From the NCBI RefSeq assembly GCF_022968395.1, contig NZ_JALJQZ010000029.1, positions 1 through 53,165 on the forward strand: a stretch of DNA of 53,165 bases, read 5' to 3'. Numbering within the stretch: the stretch's first letter is position 1; every line of letters begins with the position of its first letter. Below, in pieces: positions 1 to 8,845 of this stretch. The stretch is from Affinirhizobium lemnae. Its GTDB lineage: Bacteria; Pseudomonadota; Alphaproteobacteria; Rhizobiales; Rhizobiaceae. A model generated the notes under the pieces. It worked only from the letters and a program-made list of their open reading frames with translations, made no database searches and was not told the origin of the DNA. Both the position numbers and the translations under genes were made by a program.

Positions 1-70
1 CAACTTCATGGGATTCGTCAAACTCGCAGCCATCGCCATCTGGCTCAAATAGCTAAATCGTCACTACCGC
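1..70 (+). mobile_element. 3' end of an IS5-family insertion sequence (partial)
   Basis: Bases 2-52 encode the last 16 residues of a transposase, NFMGFVKLAAIAIWLK, then a TAG stop. This tail (xNFxxFVKLAAIxIWL) is typical of IS5-family, IS427-group DDE transposases. The element ends just after the stop at the terminal sequence GCTAAATCGTCACTACCGC, followed by CTAG. The rest of the IS lies left of the window. The same 74 bases recur inverted at the right edge. The family call comes from the tail alone, so the subgroup is an inference. Confidence 0.75.
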
Positions 71-74
71 CTAG
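1..74. repeat. 74-bp perfect inverted repeat with 53092-53165
   Basis: Base i of this segment pairs with base 53166-i for all 74 positions. Identity stops at base 75 (A here, G expected from the partner). The shared segment is the IS 3' end plus CTAG. CTAG could be the target duplication at both insertion sites, as in some IS5-family elements. The two copies point their 3' ends inward, so recombination between them could invert the intervening 53 kb. Confidence 0.95.
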
Positions 75-447
75 AGTATTCCGGCAAACTCAGGATCATT
101 CTGACGGAGCAATTTTGTGACGAGATCATGCCGACACACACGAAGGGCATATCCCTTGATGCGTTCGAGTGTATCGGCGTGGAAATCCGCACAAAAGCGC
201 CTGTCCCACCGATCGCCCCGATTCGTTCTAGCGAAGCGGCAAAGGCGATCGGCAGGTTTGTCCGCGTGCGCGTTTGTCGGAAATGCTCAAGGATCATTTT
301 ACTTGTAAGTATTTTTAATAAAATTTTAAATATTAAAGCCTTCTTCACGATTGAATCATGTTCTGCGATAGTCGTTTATTTGCACTTTTTTGATAACGTG
401 TCTTCAGTAATTGACGGTTATGCTTCCTGCTATAGATGGAGTGAAGC
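75..447. other. Intergenic stretch between IS end and first gene
   Basis: No convincing gene was found. On the minus strand one open frame runs into the IS junction and would end ...LLRQNDPEFAGIL with its TAG supplied by the CTAG at 71-74. It has no usable start codon and could be a remnant of a gene broken by the IS. Bases 300-430 are AT-rich and probably hold the promoter of the downstream cyclase gene, but no clear -35/-10 pair with normal spacing was seen. Confidence 0.4.
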
Positions 448-1593
448 ATGTCGCTATCGCATAATCCCAATCTGCTGCAACCCAGAACGCCAATCCTCAA
501 CTGGATTGCCGACATGGGGTCTGATATTTCGGAGGAAATCCGCAGCAGGCTCTGCGGGACGCTGGCGGCGTCTACGCTTCCGGCTATTCTTGGTTCTCTC
601 AACTCCATTTTTATCACCTTGCTAGCCTATGCTCGGATCGAGAACCCGGTTCTTCTATGGATCGCGTTCTTCGATCTTGCCTTCGGTATAGCGCGCGCTG
701 CTGCAACGAACATCAACTGGGTGCGTGTCATCGCGGCCGATCTCGTCGTCATCTCAGGCATTGGTTGGGCAACAATGATAGCCGCGACCATGGTTGTCGT
801 TGGTTTCAGCAATGATACGCCAATGCTCATTGTGGTGGTCGCTTCCGGCCTCGGGTCTTGTGCAGGCATCATTGCACGCAATTATGCGGCGCCCCGACTG
901 GCGCTAATTCAAGTGATCCTGATCGATACATCGTTCAAGATTCCTTTCTGTCTTAATCATCCCGAATTCACTCCGCTCATTGTAATACAGGGTATGGGCT
1001 TCATCGGCATTGCTGTCTGGATCATGCGTCAGCAGCGTGAAACGACTGTACGGGCAATTGCGGGTCAGATCGAGAGCCGGACTCAATCTCTGCTGGATCC
1101 GCTTACTGGCCTTTTGAACAGGCGAGGCCTGGAGGAAAGGACGCAGTCAATGCGGCAGACCTCAACGACCAAAGCTCTCTTGTACCTCGATCTTGATGGT
1201 TTCAAACAGGTTAATGACCGGTTTGGGCACGGCGTAGGGGATGAAATTCTTAGGCAGGCTGCACGGCGTCTTTCCATTTGTCTCCCGAATGCGTCAATCT
1301 GTCGTATGGGCGGAGATGAGTTCATCGTACTGGCCGACTGTCATAGTCGGCAGGAGGCCGCAGTCATTGGCGCGCGGATCATTCAGACAATTTCCCTTCC
1401 GAGCGTTACATCCGCAGGTCAGGCGTATGTCGGTGTCAGTATCGGCATTTCCCTGTTCGATCCGAAAACGGTCGATCTTGAGCGCGCCATGGTGGAGGCC
1501 GACGAAGCGCTCTACCGCGCAAAGCGTGCGGGCCGTGGTTGCGCGCTGCTTCACGATCCCTCGAACGCGGAAGCTTCAAAGGTTCCGGCCTGA
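448..1593 (+). CDS. Membrane-anchored GGDEF diguanylate cyclase
   Basis: A 381-residue protein predicted to make cyclic di-GMP from two GTP. Residues about 38-193 hold five or six hydrophobic segments without a recognised sensor family, followed by a short helix and a GGDEF domain at about 214-365. The domain shows DPLTGLLNRRG (217-227), DLDGFKQVND (248-257) and an intact GGDEF (288-292). The usual inhibitory RxxD motif five residues before GGDEF is absent (LPNA there), so product inhibition through the I-site is not expected. No EAL domain follows. The ATG has GGAG 6 bases upstream. It is a single-gene unit converging on the extensin-like gene. Confidence 0.93.
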   Translation: MSLSHNPNLLQPRTPILNWIADMGSDISEEIRSRLCGTLAASTLPAILGSLNSIFITLLAYARIENPVLLWIAFFDLAFGIARAAATNINWVRVIAADLVVISGIGWATMIAATMVVVGFSNDTPMLIVVVASGLGSCAGIIARNYAAPRLALIQVILIDTSFKIPFCLNHPEFTPLIVIQGMGFIGIAVWIMRQQRETTVRAIAGQIESRTQSLLDPLTGLLNRRGLEERTQSMRQTSTTKALLYLDLDGFKQVNDRFGHGVGDEILRQAARRLSICLPNASICRMGGDEFIVLADCHSRQEAAVIGARIIQTISLPSVTSAGQAYVGVSIGISLFDPKTVDLERAMVEADEALYRAKRAGRGCALLHDPSNAEASKVPA

Positions 1594-1613
1594 GCACGCC
1601 TAAAGATGAAAGT

Positions 1614-2435
1614 TTAGCGGCAATACCGGTATCCACCCTTTCTCTCCAGTATATCGAGATGCAGGTGATCTTCATGGGTCGCATCACTGCCCGGTGAGAG
1701 AACCGTTCGAAAGTGAAGGCAGGCACCGGCGGTTACGGTTCTTTGGAAAGCGCCCTCCATTGTCGGGTCCTCTGTCTTCGGCTTCATTTCAATCGCGTCA
1801 CCCTTATCGAATTCAAGCGCAATCACATCGATGGCGTTGCCTTTCGCATGCTCTGAAATCTTGCCTGTTTCGGCATGATTGCGCTTGCGGCAGGTATAGG
1901 ATGCAGCATTGCGAACACCGGTGATTTTCTTGTCCGGAAACGCAACCTTCAGGGTCGGCTGTACCGTGTCCTTCAGCCAGTGCGACAGGGCCAGCGCTGC
2001 CTTGCATCGCAAGGGGGAAGGATCGGAGAGTTTGATGCCGGGAAGGGGCCTTGTGAGCCTGATCGGCTTTTCGATGCCGCAAGTGCCGTCTTCGTCGGAG
2101 ATCGACTCTGCCTCGGAAAATTCGGCCCCTAGGGATTTCAATTGCGATAGGCAGACAGCATAGGCCTGTGGATCTTCCTTGACGATGTTTTGGACGGCAG
2201 GCTCTTCCGGTGTCTTGCTCTCGACTTGCGCCCCAGGCTCAGTCGTGGATTGCGGCTTCGCCACCGGCGTCGGAATGTCTTTCGTCTCCGGAATTTTGGT
2301 ATTGTCCGGCAGGGATTTGTCTGACGAGCGTTGGGCCTCAACTGGCTTTGCTTCAGGAAGCGGGCCTTCGATAGGCAGGTTTGCTGCCGTCAGGGAAATG
2401 GTGGCCAACAGGGCTGCAGCTATGCGCATCATCAT
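1614..2435 (-). CDS. Extensin-like C-terminal domain protein, secreted
   Basis: About 273 residues. The start is placed at 2435 because GGAGGA lies 8 bases upstream; earlier starts lack a spaced ribosome site. A signal peptide (MMMRIAAALLATISL) is followed by a Pro/Glu/Lys-rich spacer of about 70 residues, then the extensin-like C-terminal domain common in Rhizobiales. The domain has six cysteines and the metal-peptidase-like motifs SEHAKGNAIDV (about 194-204) and HEDHLHLD (about 254-261). These resemble D-Ala-D-Ala carboxypeptidase folds, suggesting a periplasmic cell-wall role, but the substrate is unknown. It is divergent from the trp leader, whose promoter lies just upstream. Confidence 0.85.
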   Translation of the reverse strand: MMMRIAAALLATISLTAANLPIEGPLPEAKPVEAQRSSDKSLPDNTKIPETKDIPTPVAKPQSTTEPGAQVESKTPEEPAVQNIVKEDPQAYAVCLSQLKSLGAEFSEAESISDEDGTCGIEKPIRLTRPLPGIKLSDPSPLRCKAALALSHWLKDTVQPTLKVAFPDKKITGVRNAASYTCRKRNHAETGKISEHAKGNAIDVIALEFDKGDAIEMKPKTEDPTMEGAFQRTVTAGACLHFRTVLSPGSDATHEDHLHLDILERKGGYRYCR

Positions 2436-2508
2436 GAACATCGTCCTCCACGTGACGATCAGACAACGTATCAGGATCAAATTGGTCGCATGCTCCTCCC
2501 GAAGGCTC

Positions 2509-2537
2509 TTGCGATGCGAGTTCGGAGCCGCTATCAA
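2509..2537 (+). promoter_or_regulatory. Predicted trp leader promoter
   Basis: TTGCGA (2509-2514), a 17-base spacer, then TATCAA (2532-2537). Transcription would begin about 7 bases after the -10 element, at the A of the trpL start codon (2545). The Sinorhizobium meliloti trp leader is known to be leaderless in this way. The leu leader in this window has the same arrangement. Confidence 0.7.
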
Positions 2538-2544
2538 TCCAGTC

Positions 2545-2592
2545 ATGAAAACGTCTTTGATCATTGCTATCTGGCGGTGGGCTCGCAATTAA
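2545..2592 (+). CDS. trpL: trp operon leader peptide (peTrpL-like)
   Basis: A 15-codon ORF, MKTSLIIAIWRWARN, with two Trp codons (TGG CGG TGG) near the end. It ends 33 bases before the terminator hairpin that precedes trpE(G). The S. meliloti counterpart is [14 protein letters not shown], and the shared I-x-I-W-x-W-A-R core supports homology. Ribosome stalling at the Trp codons when tryptophan is short should favour an antiterminator. There is no Shine-Dalgarno, consistent with leaderless translation from +1. In S. meliloti the released leader RNA (rnTrpL) and the peptide also act in trans; whether that holds here is inference. Confidence 0.85.
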   Translation: MKTSLIIAIWRWARN

Positions 2593-2625
2593 GCGGCCTT
2601 GACCAGTCATGTTCAAAGACAAGAC

Positions 2626-2660
2626 AAAGCCGCCCGATCACTGAGGCGGCTTTCTTGTTC
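2626..2660 (+). terminator. trp attenuator terminator
   Basis: AAAGCCGCC (2626-2634) pairs with GGCGGCTTT (2645-2653) around a 10-base loop, followed by CTTGTT. An upstream segment, GCGGCCTTG just after the trpL stop (from 2593), can pair with CAAAGCCGC (8 of 9 pairs) as an alternative antiterminator. Together with trpL this forms a classic ribosome-mediated attenuator. Confidence 0.82.
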
Positions 2661-2767
2661 CCAAGGTTCCCCTCGCAAACCGGGCAAATGCTAAAACCTG
2701 GCGCTGCAAAACCGCTTTCGCGGCAGTGCAGGACAGGATAAGAACGCGGGATGTTCAGAGGTGGATT

Positions 2768-4957
2768 ATGGTCACGATTATTGAAGATGATGGGTCCGAG
2801 GTCTACGAGACCCGCGGTGGGATAACGGTCAGTCGCAAGCGTCGCGCAACACCCTATGCCGATGCGATTTCCAGCTATGTTGACAAGCTGGACGAGCGTC
2901 GCGGCGCAGTCTTCTCATCGAACTATGAGTATCCGGGTCGCTACACGCGCTGGGATACGGCCATCGTCGATCCACCGCTCGGCATCTCTTCCTTCGGCCG
3001 CCAGGTCTGGATCGAGGCCTATAACGGGCGCGGTGAAGTGTTGTTGGAACTGATCGCTCAGCGTTTGGCAAGCGAGACCGAGTTGACGCTGGGTGAGCGC
3101 ACTGCGCGCCGCCTCGATGTCTCTGTTAATCTGCCAACGCGCGCCTTCACGGAAGAAGAGCGCTCTAAAATGCCGACCGTCTTTACGGTGCTGCGTGCAG
3201 TCGTTGATCTTTTCTACTCCGATGCCGATAGTGCAATCGGCCTGTTCGGTGCCTTCGGCTACGATCTCGCGTTCCAGTTCGATTCCATCCAGCTTTCCCT
3301 GAAGCGACCCGACGATCAGCGCGATATGGTGCTGTTCCTGCCGGACGAGATTCTCGTCGTGGACCACTATTCCGCCAAGGCCTGGATCGACCGCTACGAC
3401 TTCAGCCGCGGCGACCTGACGACCGCGGGCAAGAGCGAGGAAATCGCACCCGATCCGTTCCGCACCACGGATGTCATCCCGCCGAAGGGCGATCATCGTC
3501 CCGGCGAATATTCCGAACTCGTGGTCAAGGCGAAGGAAAGCTTCCGCCGCGGCGACCTGTTCGAGGTGGTCCCGGGGCAGAAGTTCATGGAGCGGTGCGA
3601 CAGCAAGCCTTCGCAGATCTCCAATCGGCTGAAGGCGATCAATCCGTCGCCTTATTCCTTTTTCATCAATCTCGGTCATCAGGAATATCTGGTGGGTGCT
3701 TCGCCGGAAATGTTCGTCCGCGTATCGGGCCGACGCATCGAGACGTGCCCGATTTCAGGGACCATCCGCCGCGGCGAGGATGCGATTTCCGACAGCGAGC
3801 AGATCCTGAAGCTGCTCAACTCGAAGAAGGACGAATCCGAGCTGACCATGTGCTCGGATGTCGACCGTAACGACAAGAGCCGTGTCTGCGAACCCGGTTC
3901 CGTCAAGGTCATCGGCCGTCGCCAAATCGAAATGTATTCGCGCCTCATCCATACGGTGGACCATATCGAGGGCCGTCTGTGCCCCGACATGGATGCCTTC
4001 GACGGTTTCCTCAGCCATGCCTGGGCAGTGACCGTGACGGGTGCCCCGAAGCTGTGGGCCATGCGGTTCATCGAAAAGCATGAGAAGAGCCCGCGCGCCT
4101 GGTATGGCGGCGCCATCGGCATGGTGGGCTTCAACGGCGACATGAATACGGGGCTTACGCTGCGCACCATCCGCATCAAGGATGGCATCGCGGAGGTCCG
4201 CGCCGGAGCGACGCTGCTAAACGACAGCGATCCGCATGAGGAAGAGGCTGAAACCGAATTGAAGGCATCTGCCATGATTTCTGCAATCCGTGATGCGCGC
4301 GCGGGCAATACGGCCAAGGCGGGCCGCGATGTCGCGGCTGTTGGCAAGGGTGTGAAAATCCTGCTGGTCGACCACGAAGACAGCTTCGTTCATACCCTGG
4401 CGAACTATTTTCGCCAGACAGGTGCCGAAGTCTCCACAGTGCGTACGCCGGTGCCTGCCGAGATCTATGATCGCATCAAGCCGGATCTCGTAGTGCTATC
4501 ACCCGGACCGGGCAATCCGCAGGATTTCGACTGCAAGAACACGATCAAGGCGGCGCGTGCCAAGGGTCTGCCGATCTTTGGTGTTTGCCTGGGGCTACAG
4601 GCACTGGCCGAAGCCTATGGCGGCGAATTACGACATCTGGCCGTGCCGATGCATGGCAAGCCTTCACGTATTCGCGTGCTGGAGCCGGGGATTGTTTTCT
4701 CAGGCCTCGGCAAGGAAGTTACCGTTGGTCGATATCACTCCATCTTTGCCGACCCCAAAACGCTGCATCCAGATTTCATCATCACGGCCGAAAGCGAAGA
4801 TGGCACCATCATGGGCATCGAGCATGCCAAGGAGCCGGTCGCAGCTGTGCAGTTCCATCCGGAATCGATCATGACGCTGGGCGGTGACGCCGGTATGCGG
4901 ATGATTGAAAACGTCGTGGCGCATCTGGCGCGGAAGGCCAAGGAGCAGGCGGCGTAA
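2768..4957 (+). CDS. trpE: Fused anthranilate synthase TrpE(G)
   Basis: A 729-residue single-chain anthranilate synthase. It converts chorismate and glutamine to anthranilate, the first step of tryptophan synthesis. Residues 1 to about 500 are the TrpE (chorismate-binding) part, with [22 protein letters not shown] and [19 protein letters not shown]. After a linker, about 530-725 is the TrpG glutamine amidotransferase with FGVCLGLQ (nucleophile Cys) and QFHPES (His-Glu). This fusion is characteristic of rhizobia. The start at MVTII (2768, AGAGG upstream) is preferred over the longer frame because rhizobial homologues begin there. It is controlled by the leader attenuator upstream. Confidence 0.97.
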   Translation: MVTIIEDDGSEVYETRGGITVSRKRRATPYADAISSYVDKLDERRGAVFSSNYEYPGRYTRWDTAIVDPPLGISSFGRQVWIEAYNGRGEVLLELIAQRLASETELTLGERTARRLDVSVNLPTRAFTEEERSKMPTVFTVLRAVVDLFYSDADSAIGLFGAFGYDLAFQFDSIQLSLKRPDDQRDMVLFLPDEILVVDHYSAKAWIDRYDFSRGDLTTAGKSEEIAPDPFRTTDVIPPKGDHRPGEYSELVVKAKESFRRGDLFEVVPGQKFMERCDSKPSQISNRLKAINPSPYSFFINLGHQEYLVGASPEMFVRVSGRRIETCPISGTIRRGEDAISDSEQILKLLNSKKDESELTMCSDVDRNDKSRVCEPGSVKVIGRRQIEMYSRLIHTVDHIEGRLCPDMDAFDGFLSHAWAVTVTGAPKLWAMRFIEKHEKSPRAWYGGAIGMVGFNGDMNTGLTLRTIRIKDGIAEVRAGATLLNDSDPHEEEAETELKASAMISAIRDARAGNTAKAGRDVAAVGKGVKILLVDHEDSFVHTLANYFRQTGAEVSTVRTPVPAEIYDRIKPDLVVLSPGPGNPQDFDCKNTIKAARAKGLPIFGVCLGLQALAEAYGGELRHLAVPMHGKPSRIRVLEPGIVFSGLGKEVTVGRYHSIFADPKTLHPDFIITAESEDGTIMGIEHAKEPVAAVQFHPESIMTLGGDAGMRMIENVVAHLARKAKEQAA

Positions 4958-4981
4958 TCGCTGCCTCACCTTCACTGTCTT

Positions 4982-5010
4982 AGAAAAGGGCGGTTCCTCG
5001 CCCCTTTTCT
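4982..5010. terminator. Bidirectional terminator between trpE and phosphatase gene
   Basis: AGAAAAGGG (4982-4990) pairs with CCCTTTTCT (5002-5010), extended by CG/CG near the loop. A/T tracts at both sides of the stem let it serve trpE(G) and the convergent phosphatase gene. Confidence 0.8.
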
Positions 5011-5017
5011 TGTCGGA

Positions 5018-5584
5018 TCAACTGTGTAGTCCGATGACCTTTTCGAAGGCTTCCCAGGTATCGTCCATCGCATACTCCTTGAGGAAGGGCAGGTTCAGGT
5101 GACCAAAGAGTGGCGAAAGTTGCCATTCTGCTGTCTCCTCATCCACGCCGGCGATCTGCTGAAGGTAAAGGACGGTGGCGAAGCCCGTGCGATCGGCGCC
5201 GCTGCGACAGTGAACAAGCACCGGGCCCTCCGCGCTGCGCATCAGGTCCAGCAGTTGGAATGTGCGATCAAGCCCTAGCGGTTTGCGCGCGGACATCTCG
5301 AAGTTAAGTTCCTTCGCGCCGTGCTCTGTCACCATGGCTTCTTCTGCACGATACCAGTCTGCACTGGGGTTGCCGCCGCGTAGGTTGATGACAGTTTTGA
5401 TCTTGTACTCATCGATGTACTTGCCAAGAGTATCAGGAGAAAGCTGCGCGGAGCGATAAAATTTCCCGGGAAGCACTTCATGGAAATTTCCGACAAGTTG
5501 CAAATATCCAAGATAGACACCAAGGCCAAGCACTGCGGCACCAACCACCAGTGTAACTTTTTTTGCAATGCTGATGATTAGCAT
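5018..5584 (-). CDS. Membrane-anchored dual-specificity/tyrosine phosphatase family protein
   Basis: 188 residues. One N-terminal hydrophobic segment (about 9-30) anchors a cysteine phosphatase domain. The P-loop HCRSGADRTG (Cx5R, around 123-132) and the preceding FYRSAQLSP and TVINLRGG motifs match bacterial dual-specificity phosphatases of the DSP/PTPLA-like group. The general acid would lie in the MSARKPLG region. The substrate could be a phosphoprotein, phosphoinositide or polyphosphate; the sequence does not say. It stands alone and converges on trpE(G). Confidence 0.85.
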   Translation of the reverse strand: MLIISIAKKVTLVVGAAVLGLGVYLGYLQLVGNFHEVLPGKFYRSAQLSPDTLGKYIDEYKIKTVINLRGGNPSADWYRAEEAMVTEHGAKELNFEMSARKPLGLDRTFQLLDLMRSAEGPVLVHCRSGADRTGFATVLYLQQIAGVDEETAEWQLSPLFGHLNLPFLKEYAMDDTWEAFEKVIGLHS

Positions 5585-5724
5585 GAGAATATGCGTCCTG
5601 TCATGATTTCGACTTGTCTGGAGCGGTTACGACTTGAGAGCCTGGCCTGTGGCGAATTTATGTCTTTTGCAAAGCCCACGACCATATCCGCCCTAGGCTG
5701 CCACTGGACCTGCACCACGATGCT

Positions 5725-5796
5725 TTGACAGCCGTGCAAAAGTGAGCGATAGAGGCCCACAACAGAAACCGCCGGGCGCTGACGCCTCGGCGGTTT
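5725..5796 (+). promoter_or_regulatory. Strong-looking promoter followed at once by a terminator-like hairpin
   Basis: TTGACA (5725-5730), 17 bases, GATAGA (5748-5753). About 10 bases downstream GAAACCGCCG (5764-5773) pairs perfectly with CGGCGGTTTC (5787-5796) around a 13-base loop. Transcripts starting near 5760 would begin with this hairpin and then enter the CDF transporter gene at 5841. It could be a short RNA, an attenuator, or simply a stable 5' structure; no T-run follows the stem. Confidence 0.5.
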
Positions 5797-5840
5797 CGCC
5801 GTTTCAGGGCTATTGCAAATCATTCGCATACGCAGAGAAG

Positions 5841-6752
5841 ATGATGTCACAACCAAACCACACACTCGTTCAGCGCCTTGCATTCTGGGGTATTCCACTC
5901 TCCTTAGCTGTCATGGGCCTGAAGCTTCTGGCCTGGTGGGTCACAGGATCCGTGGCGCTTCTTTCAGACGGGCTGGAGTCATCGGTGAATGTGACCGCGG
6001 CGGTGGTCGCCTATTTCGTCATTCGGTATGCGCAGCGCCCCGCCGATGACGACCACCAGTTCGGACATCACAAGGCGGAATATATATCTGCAGTCCTGGA
6101 GGGCGTGCTGATCGTGGTTGCCGCACTTCTGATCGTGAAGGAAGCCTATGCCGGCATCATGCAGCCCGCTCTGCCGGAAGCGCCATGGCTCGGTCTTGGC
6201 ATCAATGGCTTCGCAGGCGTCATCAATGCGGTCTGGGCGACCGTTCTCATCCGCGTGGGCACAGCGAACCGTTCTCCGGCCCTGAAGGCAGACGGTCATC
6301 ATGTCATGTCGGATGTGGTGACGTCCGGCGGCGTCTTCGTCGGTCTGGTCCTGGCTGTTCTGACGGGTTACGCCATCCTCGATCCGCTGCTGGCGCTGAT
6401 CGTGGCGGTCAACATTCTCTGGCAGGGATACAAGCTGATTACCTCCTCTCTTGGCGCGCTGATGGACAAGGCGGTTGAGCCAGAAGAAGAGGTTGCGATC
6501 AAGGAAGCAATAGCCGCCCATTCCGCCGGAGCGCTGGGCGTTCATGATCTCAGAACCCGGCGCGCCGGTGCCGCTGCGTTCATCGATTTTCATCTTGTGG
6601 TGCCAGCCATGATGACAGTGGGCCAGGCGCACGATATTTGTGACCGCTTGGAAGATGCGATCAAGCAGGCTATTCCCGGCGCATCATTGGCCATTCACGT
6701 GGAGCCCGAGGGCGAGCGTGCCCATGGTGTCAAGGTTCAGATAGAAGGTTAG
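5841..6752 (+). CDS. Cation diffusion facilitator (CDF) metal efflux protein
   Basis: About 303 residues. CDF proteins exchange divalent metals (Zn, Fe, Mn, Co) for protons across the inner membrane. Six transmembrane helices are evident. The metal-site motifs are [11 protein letters not shown] in TM2 and [11 protein letters not shown] in TM5, together with the HHKAEY loop after TM2. A cytoplasmic C-terminal domain follows (about 215-300, [20 protein letters not shown]). The long frame starts at 5742, but that runs through a stable hairpin; the ATGs at 5841/5844 behind AGAGAAG are more likely. queF follows 4 bases after the stop. Metal specificity cannot be assigned. Confidence 0.9.
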   Translation: MMSQPNHTLVQRLAFWGIPLSLAVMGLKLLAWWVTGSVALLSDGLESSVNVTAAVVAYFVIRYAQRPADDDHQFGHHKAEYISAVLEGVLIVVAALLIVKEAYAGIMQPALPEAPWLGLGINGFAGVINAVWATVLIRVGTANRSPALKADGHHVMSDVVTSGGVFVGLVLAVLTGYAILDPLLALIVAVNILWQGYKLITSSLGALMDKAVEPEEEVAIKEAIAAHSAGALGVHDLRTRRAGAAAFIDFHLVVPAMMTVGQAHDICDRLEDAIKQAIPGASLAIHVEPEGERAHGVKVQIEG

Positions 6753-6756
6753 TCAG

Positions 6757-7221
6757 ATGAGCAAGACCGATGTCAGCGGGCTGTCGCAGCTCGGCCGTCA
6801 GGTGGATGCGCCAACCAGCCCGGAAGAAGCGGTGCTGGAGAAGGTGCCGAATAACAATGCTGGAACGGATTTCGTCGTGCGTTTCACCGCACCGGAATTC
6901 ACGTCGCTGTGCCCGATGACCGGGCAGCCGGATTTCGCGCACATCGTGATCGATTACATCCCGAACGGTTTTCTGGTGGAATCGAAATCGCTGAAGCTGT
7001 TCCTCACCTCGTTCCGAAATCATGGCGCCTTCCACGAGGATTGCTCGGTCTACATCGCCAAGCGGATCGTTGATCTGCTGGAGCCGAAATGGCTGCGCAT
7101 CGGCGCATATTGGTATCCACGCGGCGGAATACCGATCGATGTTTTCTGGCAGACCGGTGCAGCACCGGAAGGCGTATGGTTGCCGGACCAGGGCGTACCG
7201 ACCTATCGCGGCCGTGGGTGA
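6757..7221 (+). CDS. queF: NADPH-dependent 7-cyano-7-deazaguanine reductase QueF
   Basis: 154 residues, the short YkvM-type QueF. It reduces preQ0 to preQ1 for queuosine in tRNA. The signature [14 protein letters not shown] carries the nucleophilic Cys (about residue 52), and [20 protein letters not shown] is the QueF family motif with the catalytic His/Glu. Length is normal. It starts 4 bases after the CDF stop, with AAGG upstream, so the two are cotranscribed, although no functional link between them is evident. Confidence 0.96.
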   Translation: MSKTDVSGLSQLGRQVDAPTSPEEAVLEKVPNNNAGTDFVVRFTAPEFTSLCPMTGQPDFAHIVIDYIPNGFLVESKSLKLFLTSFRNHGAFHEDCSVYIAKRIVDLLEPKWLRIGAYWYPRGGIPIDVFWQTGAAPEGVWLPDQGVPTYRGRG

Positions 7222-7237
7222 AGAGGGTTAAACAATA

Positions 7238-7260
7238 AAGCCGGGCGCTGAGCCCGGCTT
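7238..7260. terminator. Terminator between queF and the DUF2076 gene
   Basis: AAGCCGGGC (7238-7246) pairs with GCCCGGCTT (7252-7260) around a 5-base loop. It serves convergent genes. Confidence 0.75.
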
Positions 7261-7265
7261 GTCTG

Positions 7266-8090
7266 TCATGCGAAGCTGCTGTTGTCGCCCCCGGAATCAC
7301 CATCGTCGGCACTCCAGTCGTCATTGCTATCGTCGTAAGACGCCTGCTGAAAGTCATTGTCCGGTGTCGGATCAGCCTGCTCCGGAATGGGATCGGGCTG
7401 GGTTGGAGCAGCGTCGCCATAGTAGTTGTTGATGACGGTGGTTTCCTCGATCGGGTTGTTGCCAAACCCTTCGGCTGCGGGAGAGGCGAGGCCAAGACCG
7501 CTCATGTGATGACTGAAGATCCCGCTGAGGGAGTTGGCCAGAAGCATGCCACCTGCAACGCCAGCGGCCGTGCTGAGCGCGCCTGTCAGGAAGCTGCTGC
7601 CTGCCGATGGCGCCCGCATGGCTGGTGCGGATGCGCCCGTTGACCAAGGGCCGGATGGTGCCATTGCTCCCGGTTGTCCATAGGCCGGTTGCTGCTGCAC
7701 TTCGAGAGACTGACCCCATGGACCGCTTGGTGCGCCGTTGTACGGACGGGGCGATGGCTGCTGTCGTGCTTGTACGGGCTGTTGTGGCGGCTGGCTGGAG
7801 CCGAAGATGGAGCTGAGAAAGCCGCCACGCTGCTCCGTTTCGCGCGGTGCCGCTGCCTGCTGCTCCTGCAACTGACGGACTTGGGCCTCAAGTTCTGAAA
7901 TCCGTTTGGATGCGGCTTCGAGCCCCTTCTCCTGCACGATGACGGCCTGTGCCAGATAGTAGGGCGAGGCGGGTTCCTGACGAACGGCATCCGCGATCAG
8001 CGTTTCCGCTTCCGGGTCACGCGGCGTAGCAGTGGCACCTCGGACACGTTGAAACAGTTCAGTCAGAAGTTGGCGTTCTTCAGGTGACAT
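7266..8090 (-). CDS. DUF2076 family protein
   Basis: 274 residues. The N-terminal 80 residues (MSPEERQLLTELFQRVR... then a coiled coil around ISELEAQVRQLQEQ) match DUF2076, which is known in proteobacteria without a settled function. The middle is Gln/Pro/Gly-rich and low in complexity. A hydrophobic Gly/Ala segment (about 165-190, AGSSFLTGALSTAAGVAGGML) could insert in a membrane, and the C-terminus is very acidic (DDSNDDWSADDGDSGGDN). GAGGAG lies upstream of the ATG. It is a single-gene unit. Confidence 0.85.
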   Translation of the reverse strand: MSPEERQLLTELFQRVRGATATPRDPEAETLIADAVRQEPASPYYLAQAVIVQEKGLEAASKRISELEAQVRQLQEQQAAAPRETEQRGGFLSSIFGSSQPPQQPVQARQQPSPRPYNGAPSGPWGQSLEVQQQPAYGQPGAMAPSGPWSTGASAPAMRAPSAGSSFLTGALSTAAGVAGGMLLANSLSGIFSHHMSGLGLASPAAEGFGNNPIEETTVINNYYGDAAPTQPDPIPEQADPTPDNDFQQASYDDSNDDWSADDGDSGGDNSSFA

Positions 8091-8198
8091 GGTCGGCTCC
8101 TCAAGGCTCGTTTCACGACAGCCATGAGGAGGAAGTAGGGAGAAATTCGGGCCTTGTCAGCAGGCCCGAAGCTTAAATCTTGGTAAAAGAGCCGTACT

Positions 8199-8789
8199 TC
8201 AGCCGCCAAAGGCAAGCGAAAGACCGGCAAGTGCTGTTGCGGCGCCTGCAATGCGACCGATGGCGGGAGCCAGGCGGGCGGTCGTCATGCCGAGCCCGAC
8301 TCCGATGAGGTGCAGGAAGGCCGTTGCGACCGCAAAGCCCAGGCCAAACTGAAGTGCCGCTGCGGACCCCAATTCACCACCATGCGCGTAACCATGGAAG
8401 AGCGCGAATATGCCGACGACAGCGGCAGATGCGGCGACGGGCACGCGCACGGCCAGGGCCACCAGAAGTCCGAGGCCCATGACAGAGGCAAGGATTGCTG
8501 GCTCGACGAAGGGAAGCGGCGCCCCTGCTACCGCGAGGCCGAAGCCCAGAACCATCATGACCACGAAGGCAGCGGGAACAAGCCACAGAGCCTGACGACG
8601 CTCGGGATCTGCCCCGATCTGGGCGGCCCAGAGGCCAACCGCCACCATGGCCAGTACATGGTCCGCACCAAAGAGTGGATGAGATAGTCCTGCTGCGATA
8701 GACCCATGTTCCAGTGGATCCAGATGTGCGAATGCCGGGACTGCGGCCACAGTCGATATTGCGACGGCCAGAGAAAGACGTTTGAACAT
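8199..8789 (-). CDS. hupE: HupE/UreJ family protein, probable nickel/cobalt permease
   Basis: 196 residues with a signal peptide (cleavage near AFA-HLDP) and six hydrophobic segments. The family motifs HPLFGADHVLAMVAVG (about 37-52) and FHGYAHGGELG (about 134-144) are intact; their histidines are thought to bind nickel. Family members act as secondary nickel or cobalt transporters, often beside hydrogenase or urease genes. Neither is present here, so the cell partner is unknown. AAGGGG lies upstream of the ATG. A palindrome upstream may be an operator. Confidence 0.9.
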   Translation of the reverse strand: MFKRLSLAVAISTVAAVPAFAHLDPLEHGSIAAGLSHPLFGADHVLAMVAVGLWAAQIGADPERRQALWLVPAAFVVMMVLGFGLAVAGAPLPFVEPAILASVMGLGLLVALAVRVPVAASAAVVGIFALFHGYAHGGELGSAAALQFGLGFAVATAFLHLIGVGLGMTTARLAPAIGRIAGAATALAGLSLAFGG

Positions 8790-8845
8790 GGATGTTCCCC
8801 TTCAAAATGCGCAGCGCAACGGTCTTCATTGCGTTCGGCGCAAGA

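Noticed and set aside
64..348. 94-codon minus-strand ORF at the left edge
   Set aside because: It runs through the IS end and an AT-rich start with poly-K/I/L composition; another frame looks more like a gene remnant.
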